This document shows, in pieces, positions 16,836-25,788 of a stretch of DNA of 64,000 nucleotides. The translations under genes and the position numbers were made by a program. Position 1 is the stretch's first letter, and each line of letters opens with the position of its first letter. The DNA is from an uncultured Bacteroidales bacterium (GTDB lineage Bacteria; Bacteroidota; Bacteroidia; Bacteroidales; Bacteroidaceae). The stretch covers positions 86,794 to 150,793 of the forward strand of contig CACZBX010000001.1 of the NCBI GenBank assembly GCA_902779535.1, written 5' to 3'. The notes under the pieces are model-generated. The model did not search any database, had not been told where the DNA came from, and was given only the letters and a program-made list of their open reading frames with translations.

Positions 16836-17474
16836 ATGAAAACATTAGAGAAATTATTTGCAGAGAAATTATTGAGAATAAAGGCTATTAAGCTTCAACC
16901 AGCAAATCCTTTCACATGGGCTTCTGGATGGAAATCACCTTTCTATTGTGACAACCGAAAAACACTCTCTTATCCTGCACTTCGTAACTTTGTTAAGTTG
17001 GAGATTTGTCGTATCATTGAGGAACGCTTCGGTGAGGTAGACGCTATTGCAGGTGTAGCAACAGGGGCTATCCCTCAAGGTGCATTGGTTGCTGATGAAC
17101 TGAACCTACCTTTTGTTTATGTTCGTTCAACCCCGAAGGATCATGGCTTGGAAAATTTGATTGAGGGTGAACTTCGCCCTGGAATGAAGGTTGTTGTCAT
17201 CGAGGATCTAATATCAACAGGTGGAAGTAGCCTGAAAGCTGTTGACGCCATCAGAAATAATGGTTGTGAGGTTATCGGTATGGTCGCTTCATTTACTTAT
17301 GGCTTCCCTGTTTCTGTTGAGGCTTTCAAGAACGCCAAGGTGACTTTGGTAACACTAACAAACTTTGAAGCTGTGTTAGAAGCTGCCTTGAGGACTGAAT
17401 ATATCAGTGAAAAAGATATTCCTGTTTTGGATGCTTGGAGAAAGGATCCGGCTCATTGGGATGTTGTAAAATGA
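16836..17474 (+). CDS. pyrE: Orotate phosphoribosyltransferase PyrE
   Basis: A 212-residue enzyme, the usual length. Residues FTWASGWKSPFYCDNR bind orotate, and the PRPP loop VVVIEDLISTGGSS (about residues 125-138) contains the acidic pair typical of type I phosphoribosyltransferases. It converts orotate and PRPP to OMP in pyrimidine synthesis. It heads a three-gene run with a SRPBCC protein (11-base gap) and argH (6-base gap), which may link pyrimidine and arginine synthesis through their shared need for carbamoyl phosphate. Confidence 0.97.
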   Translation: MKTLEKLFAEKLLRIKAIKLQPANPFTWASGWKSPFYCDNRKTLSYPALRNFVKLEICRIIEERFGEVDAIAGVATGAIPQGALVADELNLPFVYVRSTPKDHGLENLIEGELRPGMKVVVIEDLISTGGSSLKAVDAIRNNGCEVIGMVASFTYGFPVSVEAFKNAKVTLVTLTNFEAVLEAALRTEYISEKDIPVLDAWRKDPAHWDVVK

Positions 17475-17485
17475 TATAGGACAAG

Positions 17486-17911
17486 ATGACACAGTTTGAA
17501 AGTAATATTAAATATGTTCCTTATTCTCAGGAACGAGTATATGAGAAGTTATCGGATTTGACAAATCTTTCCGATCTGGCTGAAAAACTTGAGGGTATCA
17601 AGTCGCAGTTGGATGGGAAATTGGAGGATTTGACTTTTGATCAGGACTCATTATCTGTCAAAGTACAAGGAATAAACTTGACGTTACGTATTATCGAACG
17701 GGAACCTTGTAAGTGTATAAAGTTTGAAGGTGTTAACACACCAATACCTATTAACCTTTGGATTCAAGTCTTACCAAATAATGGTGATCAAGCAAAAATG
17801 AAACTGACAGTAGGAGCCGATATGAATATGTTTCTGAAGCCTATGCTTTCGAAACCTTTGAAGGAAGGCGTTGAAAAATTGGCTGACTTATTGACGATCA
17901 TACAATACTAA
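17486..17911 (+). CDS. SRPBCC (START-like) family protein of unknown function
   Basis: A 141-residue soluble protein without signal peptide. The pattern (FESNIKYVPYSQERVYEKLSDLTNLSDLAEKL at the start, a central TLRIIEREPCKCIKFEG, then IPINLWIQVLP and a long C-terminal helix KPLKEGVEKLADLLTII) is that of the SRPBCC or polyketide-cyclase fold, which encloses a hydrophobic cavity. No catalytic residues can be named. It is packed tightly between pyrE and argH and is probably in the same operon. Its ligand is unknown. Confidence 0.75.
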   Translation: MTQFESNIKYVPYSQERVYEKLSDLTNLSDLAEKLEGIKSQLDGKLEDLTFDQDSLSVKVQGINLTLRIIEREPCKCIKFEGVNTPIPINLWIQVLPNNGDQAKMKLTVGADMNMFLKPMLSKPLKEGVEKLADLLTIIQY

Positions 17912-17917
17912 TACACA

Positions 17918-19264
17918 ATGGCTACAAAGCTGTGGGAAAAGAATGTACAAGTAAACGAGCGGATTGATAAGTTTACAGTCGGGAAAGATCGCGAGATGGA
18001 TCTTTACCTCGCAAAATATGACGTGTTGGGCTCAATGGCTCATATTACCATGCTTCAAAGCATTGGGCTTCTGAAAGAAGATGAACTTAAAACATTGCTG
18101 AAGGAGCTAAAGAAGATTTATCTTTCGGCCGAAAGAGGTGAATTCGTAATAGAAGATGACATTGAAGATGTACACTCACAAGTGGAGTTGATGCTGACTC
18201 GTAAGTTAGGCGATGTCGGAAAGAAGATTCATAGTGGACGCTCACGAAACGATCAGGTATTACTGGATTTGAAGTTGTTTACTCGTGCTCAACTGAAAGA
18301 AGTGGCAGGAAAAGTACAACTACTTTTTGCTGCATTAATTCGTCAGAGCAACACTTATAAGGATGTATTGATGCCTGGATATACGCACCTTCAAGTGGCT
18401 ATGCCATCTTCCTTTGGCCTTTGGTTTGGTGCTTATGCTGAGAGTTTGGTGGATGATATGACTTTTCTGCAGGCAGCTTTTAAGATATGTAACCGTAATC
18501 CTTTAGGATCTGCTGCAGGATATGGCTCGTCATTCCCCTTAAATCGGACCATGACGACTGATCTTCTGGGATTCGATTCAATGAACTATAATGTGGTGTA
18601 TGCCCAGATGGGTAGAGGAAAGATGGAGCGGAATGTTGCCTTTGCTTTAGCTTCTATTGCAGGTACATTGGCAAAACTCGCTTTTGATGCATGTATGTTC
18701 AGTAGTCAGAATTTTGGATTTGTAAAACTCCCTGATGAATGTACGACAGGTTCAAGTATCATGCCACACAAGAAAAATCCGGATGTATTTGAGTTAACGC
18801 GAGCAAAATGTAATAAGATACAATCACTTCCACAGCAGATTATGCTGATAATGAACAATCTACCTTCAGGATATTTCCGTGACCTGCAGATCATCAAAGA
18901 AGTGTTCCTACCAGTCTTCGATGAGCTAAAAGATTGTTTGGATATGACTACTTATATCATCGAACGAATAGAGATAAACCGTCATATCCTGGATGATTCA
19001 CGGTACGATAATATGTTTAGCGTAGAGGAGGTGAATCGTCTGACATTAGAAGGCATGCCATTTCGCGATGCCTACAAGAAAATAGGATTAGACATTGCGG
19101 CGGGACAGTTTGTCCCAAACAAAGATGTACATCATGTGCATGAAGGAAGTATAGGTAATTTGTGTAATGAATCAATCTGTTTACTAATGCAACAAGTCGT
19201 TGATGGGTTTAATTTCCATGCGATGGAGGAAGCTGAACGAAAATTAATTGAAAAAGCTGGTTAG
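17918..19264 (+). CDS. argH: Argininosuccinate lyase ArgH
   Basis: A 448-residue lyase of the fumarase/aspartase superfamily. The signature GSSIMPHKKNP with its flexible catalytic loop is present at about residue 280. Other family blocks are DVHSQVELMLTRKLG, HSGRSRNDQV and MPGYTHLQVAMP. It splits argininosuccinate to arginine and fumarate, the last step of arginine synthesis. It is the last gene of the pyrE run; a strong promoter for two tRNAs begins just after it. Confidence 0.97.
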   Translation: MATKLWEKNVQVNERIDKFTVGKDREMDLYLAKYDVLGSMAHITMLQSIGLLKEDELKTLLKELKKIYLSAERGEFVIEDDIEDVHSQVELMLTRKLGDVGKKIHSGRSRNDQVLLDLKLFTRAQLKEVAGKVQLLFAALIRQSNTYKDVLMPGYTHLQVAMPSSFGLWFGAYAESLVDDMTFLQAAFKICNRNPLGSAAGYGSSFPLNRTMTTDLLGFDSMNYNVVYAQMGRGKMERNVAFALASIAGTLAKLAFDACMFSSQNFGFVKLPDECTTGSSIMPHKKNPDVFELTRAKCNKIQSLPQQIMLIMNNLPSGYFRDLQIIKEVFLPVFDELKDCLDMTTYIIERIEINRHILDDSRYDNMFSVEEVNRLTLEGMPFRDAYKKIGLDIAAGQFVPNKDVHHVHEGSIGNLCNESICLLMQQVVDGFNFHAMEEAERKLIEKAG

Positions 19265-19295
19265 GGATGAAGTTCAGAAAAAAACAGTTCAAAAT

Positions 19296-19326
19296 TTTGC
19301 TGATTATCTAAAACGTACTATATTTG
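19296..19326 (+). promoter_or_regulatory. Consensus -33/-7 promoter of the tRNA pair
   Basis: TTTG (19296-19299), a 19-bp spacer and TATATTTG (19319-19326) form the best match to the Bacteroidetes promoter in the window, 17 bases before tRNA-Gly. Confidence 0.8.
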
Positions 19327-19343
19327 CACCCACTAATTCAGTT

Positions 19344-19416
<73 letters not shown>

Positions 19417-19429
19417 CTTTTTTAAGGAT

Positions 19430-19517
19430 GCTCGAATGGTGGAATCGGTAGACACGAGGGACTTAAAATCCCTTGGCCATTGCGGCTGTGCGGGTTCAAG
19501 TCCCGCTTCGAGTACCA
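19430..19517 (+). tRNA. tRNA-Leu (anticodon TAA)
   Basis: An 88-base class II tRNA including an encoded CCA. The acceptor GCTCGAA pairs with TTCGAGT, with a G-U pair at the end. The anticodon stem GGGA/TCCC holds loop CTTAAAA with TAA. A long variable arm follows, then the T loop GGTTCAAGTCC. It lies 13 bases after tRNA-Gly and shares its promoter. Confidence 0.95.
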
Positions 19518-19521
19518 TAAT

Positions 19522-19570
19522 AAGTGCTAACTTATTGATTCATCAATAGTTAGCACTTGTATTTTTTTTC
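19522..19570 (+). terminator. Terminator of the tRNA pair
   Basis: The stem AAGTGCTAAC/GTTAGCACTT (19522-19531 with 19549-19558) continues inward as TATTGAT/ATCAATA and is followed by a T-run from 19562. Confidence 0.9.
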
Positions 19571-19656
19571 TTGTTATTTATGAATAATTCCAGAATTTAA
19601 CACAAAAATAGTCTGACACGGAAAACAAACATAACAGAGAGTAGCAACTTAACTGA

Positions 19657-20961
19657 TTATTTTAAATAATTCTTGATAAACTCATCTTTTTTCGAAACGA
19701 CATTTTCTTGCCACTCTTTTTGATAGATGGGTTGTTCCATGTGATGAGCTCGATAAGGAACATCTAAGAGAATCTTTTTTCCTTTTGTTCCGTTCAGAGC
19801 GGCATGGATGGCAGACGAAACGCAAGTAAAATCGACCAAACCAATCTCAATGACAAAGGTAGCTTTACTTCCTTTAATAATATTAGCAGCATCAAAATAG
19901 GGCATGGAGGCCTTAATGACTTCTGGGTTTTTATTAAAAGAGTAAGGATATGGCCAACAGTCTTTTCGTCCAACAATGTGTCCGCCCCAATCGCACATTG
20001 CCGGAACTGTTGCGACCACAGCTTTTACACGAGAATCTAAACCTGCTGCTACAAGAGATTGGCCGCCACCTTGGCTCTCTCCAATGACAAGGATTCGCTT
20101 TTTATCCCACTCTGGAAATGAAGTCAAATAATCAATAGTTCGTAGCAGCCGTAAATACATACCTCTAAAGTAAACTGTATTCTTATCTTCAGCTCCTATT
20201 TGTGGGTAGTTTTTCAATTCGCCATTGGCTAATTCCTTATAGTATTTGTCAGGTTGGCCATTCAACATTCCATGAGCATTGAGATCAAAGCAGATACTTC
20301 CCATCTTTGCATATTGGATGGCACGATCAACGGTAGACTTACACCAATCACCGTCAACACCTGCTGCATGGAAAAAGATGACAATTGGTAGCGAATGCTT
20401 TTTTGCTTTGTCTGGAATTGCAAGATACCCCCTTGCTGGCTTACCACCCAAACAGTTCAATTCAATATTCTTGGTAATATAATTTTCATCGGGTGATTGA
20501 ACAGGTGTTTCTGTCACTATCATCGGAAGTTTTTTTAATGCTTTCTTCTGATTTTTCCAAAAAGCTTTGAAATCTTTGGGTTGTTCTGTAACTGGTTTAA
20601 ACTTGTCGGCATCAACGATTGCGCCCAAACTTGCTTTTGTCTGATCTACGTAAACTTCAACCACTATGGTGTTTGGTTCGTTTATCACCTCATCAAAGAC
20701 TGTAATAGTATCTCCTGTATTCTTATATAGGTGAGTGTGGTAATTCATGTCAAATCCCTTCATTACCTTTACAGTAATAGATTCGGTTTTTGTGCCTTCT
20801 AAGAAAGTCTTCATCACGACCCTGTCACCACTTCGATAAAGTCCAGAGGAATGAGATTGGCTCATATGGATAATAGGGGAACCGACTGTCGTTGCAAAGC
20901 AAAGGTTAATTGAAATAAACAGAACCCAAGCAAACAATGTGATTTTTCTACGCATATTCAT
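19657..20961 (-). CDS. Secreted CE7-type acetyl esterase (acetylxylan esterase/cephalosporin-C deacetylase family)
   Basis: A 434-residue exported protein (signal peptide about 1-24, ending CFATTVG). An N-terminal beta-sandwich (about 25-125) precedes an alpha/beta hydrolase domain of the AXE1/CE7 family. The nucleophile elbow is GESQGGGQS, the late acid is in LVDFTCVSS and the catalytic His is in YRAHHMEQP. CE7 enzymes remove acetyl groups from xylo-oligosaccharides and other sugars. The gene lies 56 bases downstream of a DUF1080 lipoprotein gene on the same strand with a strong hairpin between them, so it may be partly co-transcribed. Confidence 0.85.
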   Translation of the reverse strand: MNMRRKITLFAWVLFISINLCFATTVGSPIIHMSQSHSSGLYRSGDRVVMKTFLEGTKTESITVKVMKGFDMNYHTHLYKNTGDTITVFDEVINEPNTIVVEVYVDQTKASLGAIVDADKFKPVTEQPKDFKAFWKNQKKALKKLPMIVTETPVQSPDENYITKNIELNCLGGKPARGYLAIPDKAKKHSLPIVIFFHAAGVDGDWCKSTVDRAIQYAKMGSICFDLNAHGMLNGQPDKYYKELANGELKNYPQIGAEDKNTVYFRGMYLRLLRTIDYLTSFPEWDKKRILVIGESQGGGQSLVAAGLDSRVKAVVATVPAMCDWGGHIVGRKDCWPYPYSFNKNPEVIKASMPYFDAANIIKGSKATFVIEIGLVDFTCVSSAIHAALNGTKGKKILLDVPYRAHHMEQPIYQKEWQENVVSKKDEFIKNYLK

Positions 20962-20985
20962 TAGAAATACTGTTGGATTATAACA

Positions 20986-21011
20986 CGAATGCGGGGGCTA
21001 CCCCGCATTCG
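20986..21011 (-). terminator. Perfect GC-rich hairpin between the DUF1080 and CE7 genes
   Basis: An 11-bp stem CGAATGCGGGG/CCCCGCATTCG around loop GCTA, just after the DUF1080 stop. The T-run on the minus strand is weak, so this may be a partial terminator or an RNA-stabilising element inside a two-gene operon. Confidence 0.6.
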
Positions 21012-21017
21012 CTATGT

Positions 21018-22286
21018 TTATAATGTTTTAATATGAATGTTTCTCCATAAAACCTTGATGCCTCCACCATCATGGATTTGCAAACAAATACGACCATGAC
21101 CTTTACCAATCTTCTCATCAGTAAAGTTGATCATTTGTTCACCATTCAACCATGTTTGAATATTGTCACCAACTAAACGAATCTTCATTGTATTCCATTC
21201 ACCATACTTTAAGATACTCTCTTTTTCATCTGGGATCTGAATCAGCCATCCACGGCCATAAGATTCATAAACGCCACCAGTATCATGTCCAGGAGGCGCT
21301 ACCTCTACTTGCCAACCATTTACTTTGGCTTTTCCTTCGACAATAGAGCGGATGAATACACCAGAATTACCTTCAGCTTCTTGTTTGAACTCTAAAGTCA
21401 ATTCATAGTCATCATAATATTTATCAGTACCGAAATAGCCATATTCTTTTTCTGGACCACTCTCACAAACCAACAAACCATCTTTTACATACCATAACTC
21501 GCTTCCGTAGTTGATCCAACCAGACAAATCTTTTCCGTTGAATAAATCAGCTTCATAAGTCTTGCGTGGAAGTTCCTTAATTTTGATGTTTCTGAACCAT
21601 GCAGGATAACCATGATCTTGTAAACAGATCAAACCTTTTGTTGCCATACCATACTCACGAGCATCTGCCCATTTGCCGGCAGCTTTACGTTTGAACCAAT
21701 CCTCTGTCCAAGCATCAAACTCCACCAACTTCTTGCCGTTTAAGAAATAAACAACATGACCGTTATCAAAGATAATCTTTGAAGTGTTCCATTGGCCAGC
21801 AGGCTTTAAGTCGCGTGTGTTGAAATCAGGAACATACATAGCGTAGTCTGCACCACAACGTTGCCAATCTTCCAATGGCTCTGGGAAGTTTTCATCATCA
21901 ATCAACTGATATTCAGGTCCGGTAACATAAGGAACTTTGAATTGCGGACGTTCTACGACGTGGTACATCATACCGCTGTTGCCACCCTTAGAGATTTTCC
22001 AATCCCAAACAAGTTCGAAATTCTCATATTCTTTATTCGTGACGATATAGCCATTGGCATCGCTTCCACCGCCATCTGCCTTAATTGTACCGTCAACGAC
22101 CTCCCATGGTCCAGTTAACGCGTCACCATTATAATCACGCCAGCCATTAAGGCTTGTTCCGTCAAATAACAATTCCCAACCGTCTGCCATTTCTTGGGCT
22201 GTTAAGGTATTTTGTTTACCTTCACAAGAGGAAAATAAGAAAGGAATTGCCAGTGCAAAAGATAGATTTCTTAATAAATTCTTCAT
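21018..22286 (-). CDS. Lipoprotein with two DUF1080 (3-keto-glycoside hydrolase-like) domains
   Basis: A 422-residue lipoprotein (signal ...FLFSSC, Cys about 20) with two concanavalin-like DUF1080 domains: about 35-215 (ELLFDGTSLNGWRDYNG to WFRNIKIKEL) and about 225-420 (DLFNGKDLSGWINYG to WRNIHIKTL). The two halves share the pattern LFxGxxLxGW, GGNSGMMYHV or EGNSGVFIRS, and KIRL or KIIF with LNGE/LNGK. The family (PF06439) is now linked to hydrolysis of 3-keto-disaccharides and 3-keto-glycosides produced by Gfo/Idh-type oxidoreductases. Likely partners in the window are the isomerase lipoprotein at 8.3 kb and the oxidoreductase at 31 kb. A carbohydrate-binding role alone is possible. Confidence 0.85.
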   Translation of the reverse strand: MKNLLRNLSFALAIPFLFSSCEGKQNTLTAQEMADGWELLFDGTSLNGWRDYNGDALTGPWEVVDGTIKADGGGSDANGYIVTNKEYENFELVWDWKISKGGNSGMMYHVVERPQFKVPYVTGPEYQLIDDENFPEPLEDWQRCGADYAMYVPDFNTRDLKPAGQWNTSKIIFDNGHVVYFLNGKKLVEFDAWTEDWFKRKAAGKWADAREYGMATKGLICLQDHGYPAWFRNIKIKELPRKTYEADLFNGKDLSGWINYGSELWYVKDGLLVCESGPEKEYGYFGTDKYYDDYELTLEFKQEAEGNSGVFIRSIVEGKAKVNGWQVEVAPPGHDTGGVYESYGRGWLIQIPDEKESILKYGEWNTMKIRLVGDNIQTWLNGEQMINFTDEKIGKGHGRICLQIHDGGGIKVLWRNIHIKTL

Positions 22287-22326
22287 ATTATTTTATTTAG
22301 TGATATAATCATACTTTTCTAATTCA

Positions 22327-22334
22327 CAAAATTA
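22327..22334 (-). promoter_or_regulatory. -7 promoter element of the DUF1080 lipoprotein gene
   Basis: On the minus strand this reads TAATTTTG, 41 bases before the start codon. The surrounding gap (22287-22495) holds nothing else recognised. Confidence 0.5.
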
Positions 22335-22495
22335 AATAAAAAACTGATTAAAGAAAGATAAAAGGCAAATTATTCCGCAAGAATGGTGTAATGGTGGAAT
22401 TGTTTGACATTGCGAATATCCGCAAAAATATCCTAAAAAAGGGTAGTCTTTTTGACGGCTTATGGTTTTATTTATACCTTTATCCCAAAATCGAA

Positions 22496-22996
22496 ATGAA
22501 AAAGTCTATGTCAAAGAAGAAAAAATATTCATTGTGGATTATCGGATTATTATTGGCAGCACTTTTTATTTCATCTTATCCGATATGGAGCAGAGGAAGA
22601 GAAGTGTCTCTTTTAACCTCTGCCGCAACAGCATCGCACTCTGTGAATAGTGTGTTTACAAAGAAGGTGAATAGAGGAAACCATATGGGTGCTCTTGTTT
22701 GCAAGAAGTGTCATCCTTATCTTTATAAAGCCACATGTTGGGCGTATATTTACTTCCGTGATGTGTTGGGCATTGATTTGGCAAGTGGTAAAAGTGAGAT
22801 TGATTTAGCGAAGGAGGAGCAGATCACTGAAAAGAAAATCGAACTTCAGGAACTAAAGAACATAGACAAAGAACTGAGCAAGAAGCGGAAAGAGATTAAG
22901 AGGGAAATCAGACAGATCAAGAAGGACGCTAAAGAAGATAAAAGAGAACAGAAAGAGAAAGAAAAAGAGGCTGAACGTAAAAAAACTCCTTTTTAA
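22496..22996 (+). CDS. Small membrane protein with a CxxC motif and charged coiled-coil tail, function unknown
   Basis: Start chosen at 22496 (MKKSMSKKKKYS), because the in-frame extension to 22391 lacks a plausible signal and passes through AT-rich promoter-like sequence. The 166-residue product has one membrane segment (about residues 14-33), then a short external or periplasmic part with LVCKKCHPYLYKATCWAYIYF (Cys-x-x-Cys and a third Cys), and a C-terminal half of almost pure Lys/Glu/Arg helix (about 100-166) that should form a coiled coil. I do not recognise the family. The CxxC could bind metal or heme, or be redox-active; the following residues are CHP, so CKKCH resembles the heme c site CxxCH. 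It is flanked by unrelated genes. Confidence 0.6.
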   Translation: MKKSMSKKKKYSLWIIGLLLAALFISSYPIWSRGREVSLLTSAATASHSVNSVFTKKVNRGNHMGALVCKKCHPYLYKATCWAYIYFRDVLGIDLASGKSEIDLAKEEQITEKKIELQELKNIDKELSKKRKEIKREIRQIKKDAKEDKREQKEKEKEAERKKTPF

Positions 22997-23054
22997 TCAT
23001 TGTATTAATAGTAAGGTGTTTTATTCAAGTGCTTAACTTGTGAAAACGCCCCCT

Positions 23055-24074
23055 TTATCTTTCTCCAAGAATCATAAGTTTTGTTACTTTATTACGCTTT
23101 AGTAGTAATACAAGTTGGTAGCAAAGTGTTAACTCAAAAACCATAATGATTGGAGCTATAACTAAACTGGCTGTAGTGTTTACATACAAGCCTATTCCAT
23201 GCCATGTACATTCTAATAGGAATGTCTGAAGCCAGTAAATCCCCAAAGTACATTTGCCAATATTGTTGAGAATGGGAGTTATCTTCCAGTTTGCTATTTT
23301 CTCATAGACAATGGGTGATAACAAGAAGAAGAACATACTACCAGCCATTCCAATAATCATTCTATATATCGTTACTCCAAAGTTGTGCCATTCAAAGGTC
23401 ATATTTACCCAATCAACAATGTGAATAGGAACCATATATACAGTTAACCTACCAGACCATTTGATAAGCAGTAAAGCAAATAGAAGGGTTGAACAGATTA
23501 ATAGTTCTTTTCGATTTTTGTCGATGGCTGATTGGTTTATTTTACAAAGATATCCTAACCAGAACATCGGTAGCATATAATCAATATTATCGGTATTGAA
23601 TATGGGGAATAGAAGAACGAAAAATGATGAGATAAAAGCAGCAATCCATGTATTATGGAACAACTTCAGAGAAATATATCCGATAAGGTAACAGAAAAAG
23701 ACACTCTTTAAAAACCATACAGCATTAAAGAAACCAAACCAGCTGAAGTCCATCAGTTCTGGACAAGGATTGTAATTTGTTAACCAAACAAAGAAAAACA
23801 TCAGAGCAAAGGCTGTAAGAGACGGAATCCAAAGTTGAACAAACTTCTTTCGAACCAGTTCACTAAAAGATCGTTTTAAAGATGAAGAGAAAAAATATCC
23901 GCATAAGAACATGAACAAAGGCATATGATAGGAATAGATGAAGCTCCATATAGGGTTGTCCCAAAAATCATTTCCTGTGATTTGTTCTACAGAATGGCCT
24001 AATAGTACACTGGCAATAGCAAAACATTTAAGAAAATCTAGGTAAGGGATGCGGACTTTTGTTTGTGATGTCAT
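23055..24074 (-). CDS. Membrane acyltransferase, family 3
   Basis: A 339-residue integral membrane protein with about ten hydrophobic segments. The start RIPYLDFLKCFAIASVLLGHS is the acyltransferase-3 hallmark (conserved His at the end of the first helix), followed by YSYHMPLFMFLCGYFF. Family members O-acetylate or otherwise acylate surface polysaccharides, lipid A or small molecules at the inner membrane. It is monocistronic and divergent from an M61 peptidase; no polysaccharide cluster is adjacent, so the acceptor cannot be guessed. Confidence 0.88.
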   Translation of the reverse strand: MTSQTKVRIPYLDFLKCFAIASVLLGHSVEQITGNDFWDNPIWSFIYSYHMPLFMFLCGYFFSSSLKRSFSELVRKKFVQLWIPSLTAFALMFFFVWLTNYNPCPELMDFSWFGFFNAVWFLKSVFFCYLIGYISLKLFHNTWIAAFISSFFVLLFPIFNTDNIDYMLPMFWLGYLCKINQSAIDKNRKELLICSTLLFALLLIKWSGRLTVYMVPIHIVDWVNMTFEWHNFGVTIYRMIIGMAGSMFFFLLSPIVYEKIANWKITPILNNIGKCTLGIYWLQTFLLECTWHGIGLYVNTTASLVIAPIIMVFELTLCYQLVLLLKRNKVTKLMILGER

Positions 24075-24090
24075 AAGATGATTGTTTTGT

Positions 24091-24098
24091 CAAAGTTA
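24091..24098 (-). promoter_or_regulatory. -7 promoter element of the acyltransferase gene
   Basis: On the minus strand this reads TAACTTTG, 17 bases before the start codon, giving a very short leader. Confidence 0.5.
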
Positions 24099-24173
24099 CA
24101 TATTCTTTTTAAGTTTGAGCATAATTCTCTCTTTTTTCTTATCTTCGTCCTGTGTTTCTTATTTGATTGTAAA

Positions 24174-25694
24174 ATGAAAAGAATCATAGCATTACTGTTA
24201 ATTGTTACATCTCTTGCATCGTGTTCTTCGCGGAAAGAATTCTCCATGAGTTATGAGGTGAGTGTGGATACTGTTGGTCATTATTTAGATGTCAGTTTGC
24301 TCTATGAGGCAAGCGAAACGCTGAGGGAACCTATTTTATTAAAAATGCCCGTATGGGCTCCAGGTTATTATCTGATTATCGATTATCCGAAAAACCTTAC
24401 GGATTTCCAAGCAATGAATGTTGATGGTACATTTTTGTTATGGGAAAAAGTAGAAAAGAATGGTTGGAAAATTTATCCATCTTCTTCATCGTTTGTAGTT
24501 AAGTACAGAGTTTTCGCTGACGCAAGAAGCGTGGCTGAATGTAGGGTGAATGAAAAGATTGCATTTGTTCCAACGAATGGTGTATTGATGTACGAGGAAG
24601 GGCAAAAGGAGCATGGTGTAGATGTTACTTTTATTCTTCCTAATGATTGGAAACATATCTCTACAGGAATGAAAGAGGTAAGAATTGCAGGAAAAGCAGC
24701 AACCTATCATGCTAATGATTTTGATGAATTATATGATTCACCGGTACTAATGGGTAATCAATATGTCGAGAAATTTGAATTTCAAGGGAAGCAATACGAG
24801 TTGGCTTTGGAGTGCCCCGAAGGATTAGAAGAGAGCACGTTTAGAGAGGATATTCGGAAGATTATGGGTGCAGCAACTGATATGATGAAGGATATTCCAT
24901 ACGAAAAGTATTGTTTCATTTTGTTAGGAGCAGGTGGTGGTGGTTTGGAACATCGTAATTCAATGGCATGCTATACTTCTGGTTCGTTTAAGTTTGAGAG
25001 TGAGCATAGTTACAGGTCTTTTATGAACTTTATAGCACATGAGTACTTTCATCTTTATAATGTCAAAGATATTCGTCCGATAGAATTAGGACCATTTGAT
25101 TATGATAGGGAAGTTTTTACTCCGATGCTTTGGGTTGCCGAAGGATTCACTGTTTATTATGAGGGAATCTTGATGCGACGGGCTGGATTGTCTTCACCCG
25201 ATGATTTTCTAACATTTATCTCCGATTATATCAAAACTATTGAGACTCAAGAAGGACATAAACGTATGAGCCTACGTCAGAGTAGCTATGATATATGGTT
25301 GAACTTCTTTAATTTTGGGAAGAATGGCAAGGATGTGCGGATTTCGTATTACGACAAAGGGCCGATTCTTGGATTGTTGATGGATATTGAAATTCGGCGG
25401 ATGACCAACAATAAACAAAGTCTAGACGATGTGATGCGTTTGTTGTATAATCGGTATTATAAAGAGCTAAACAGAGGCTATACAGAAGAAGAATTTTGGG
25501 ATGCCTGCAAAGAGGTCGCTGGGAGGCCATTGGAATTGATGCGTCGTTATGTGGATACTACCGAAGAGATAGACTATGCTACATGTTTGAAATATGCAGG
25601 TCTTAGTTTGAATCGGGAAAACTGGCAGATCGTTCGTCTGGAAGAAGTTACTCCTCTTCAAGAATCCATCCGGAAATCCATTCTAAATGAGTGA
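24174..25694 (+). CDS. Lipoprotein M61-family metallopeptidase
   Basis: A 506-residue protein from the ATG at 24174; a longer frame to 24078 exists but would bury the lipoprotein signal MKRIIALLLIVTSLASC (lipobox LASC). An N-terminal beta domain (about 25-180) precedes the catalytic domain, with GGGLEHRNS and the zinc motif HEYFH in FIAHEYFHLYNVKDIRP, then the distal Glu in WVAEGFTVYYEG. These are the M61 (glycyl aminopeptidase) signatures. Many M61 proteins carry a C-terminal PDZ domain; this one stops soon after the catalytic domain, with only a partial remnant. It probably trims peptides at the cell surface or in the periplasm. Confidence 0.88.
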   Translation: MKRIIALLLIVTSLASCSSRKEFSMSYEVSVDTVGHYLDVSLLYEASETLREPILLKMPVWAPGYYLIIDYPKNLTDFQAMNVDGTFLLWEKVEKNGWKIYPSSSSFVVKYRVFADARSVAECRVNEKIAFVPTNGVLMYEEGQKEHGVDVTFILPNDWKHISTGMKEVRIAGKAATYHANDFDELYDSPVLMGNQYVEKFEFQGKQYELALECPEGLEESTFREDIRKIMGAATDMMKDIPYEKYCFILLGAGGGGLEHRNSMACYTSGSFKFESEHSYRSFMNFIAHEYFHLYNVKDIRPIELGPFDYDREVFTPMLWVAEGFTVYYEGILMRRAGLSSPDDFLTFISDYIKTIETQEGHKRMSLRQSSYDIWLNFFNFGKNGKDVRISYYDKGPILGLLMDIEIRRMTNNKQSLDDVMRLLYNRYYKELNRGYTEEEFWDACKEVAGRPLELMRRYVDTTEEIDYATCLKYAGLSLNRENWQIVRLEEVTPLQESIRKSILNE

Positions 25695-25738
25695 AAATAT
25701 TATTGGTAACCATTGATAATTGTATGAGGAAAAAAGGA

Positions 25739-25779
25739 ACAGTCGCTCCCACCTAATATGAAAAATAAGGAGCGACTGT
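25739..25779. terminator. Bidirectional terminator between the M61 and DUF2807 genes
   Basis: The stem ACAGTCGCTCC/GGAGCGACTGT (25739-25749 with 25769-25779) lies between the two convergent stop codons, with an A-rich left flank (25730-25738) and a moderately T-rich right flank. Confidence 0.7.
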
Positions 25780-25788
25780 AAACTTGTT

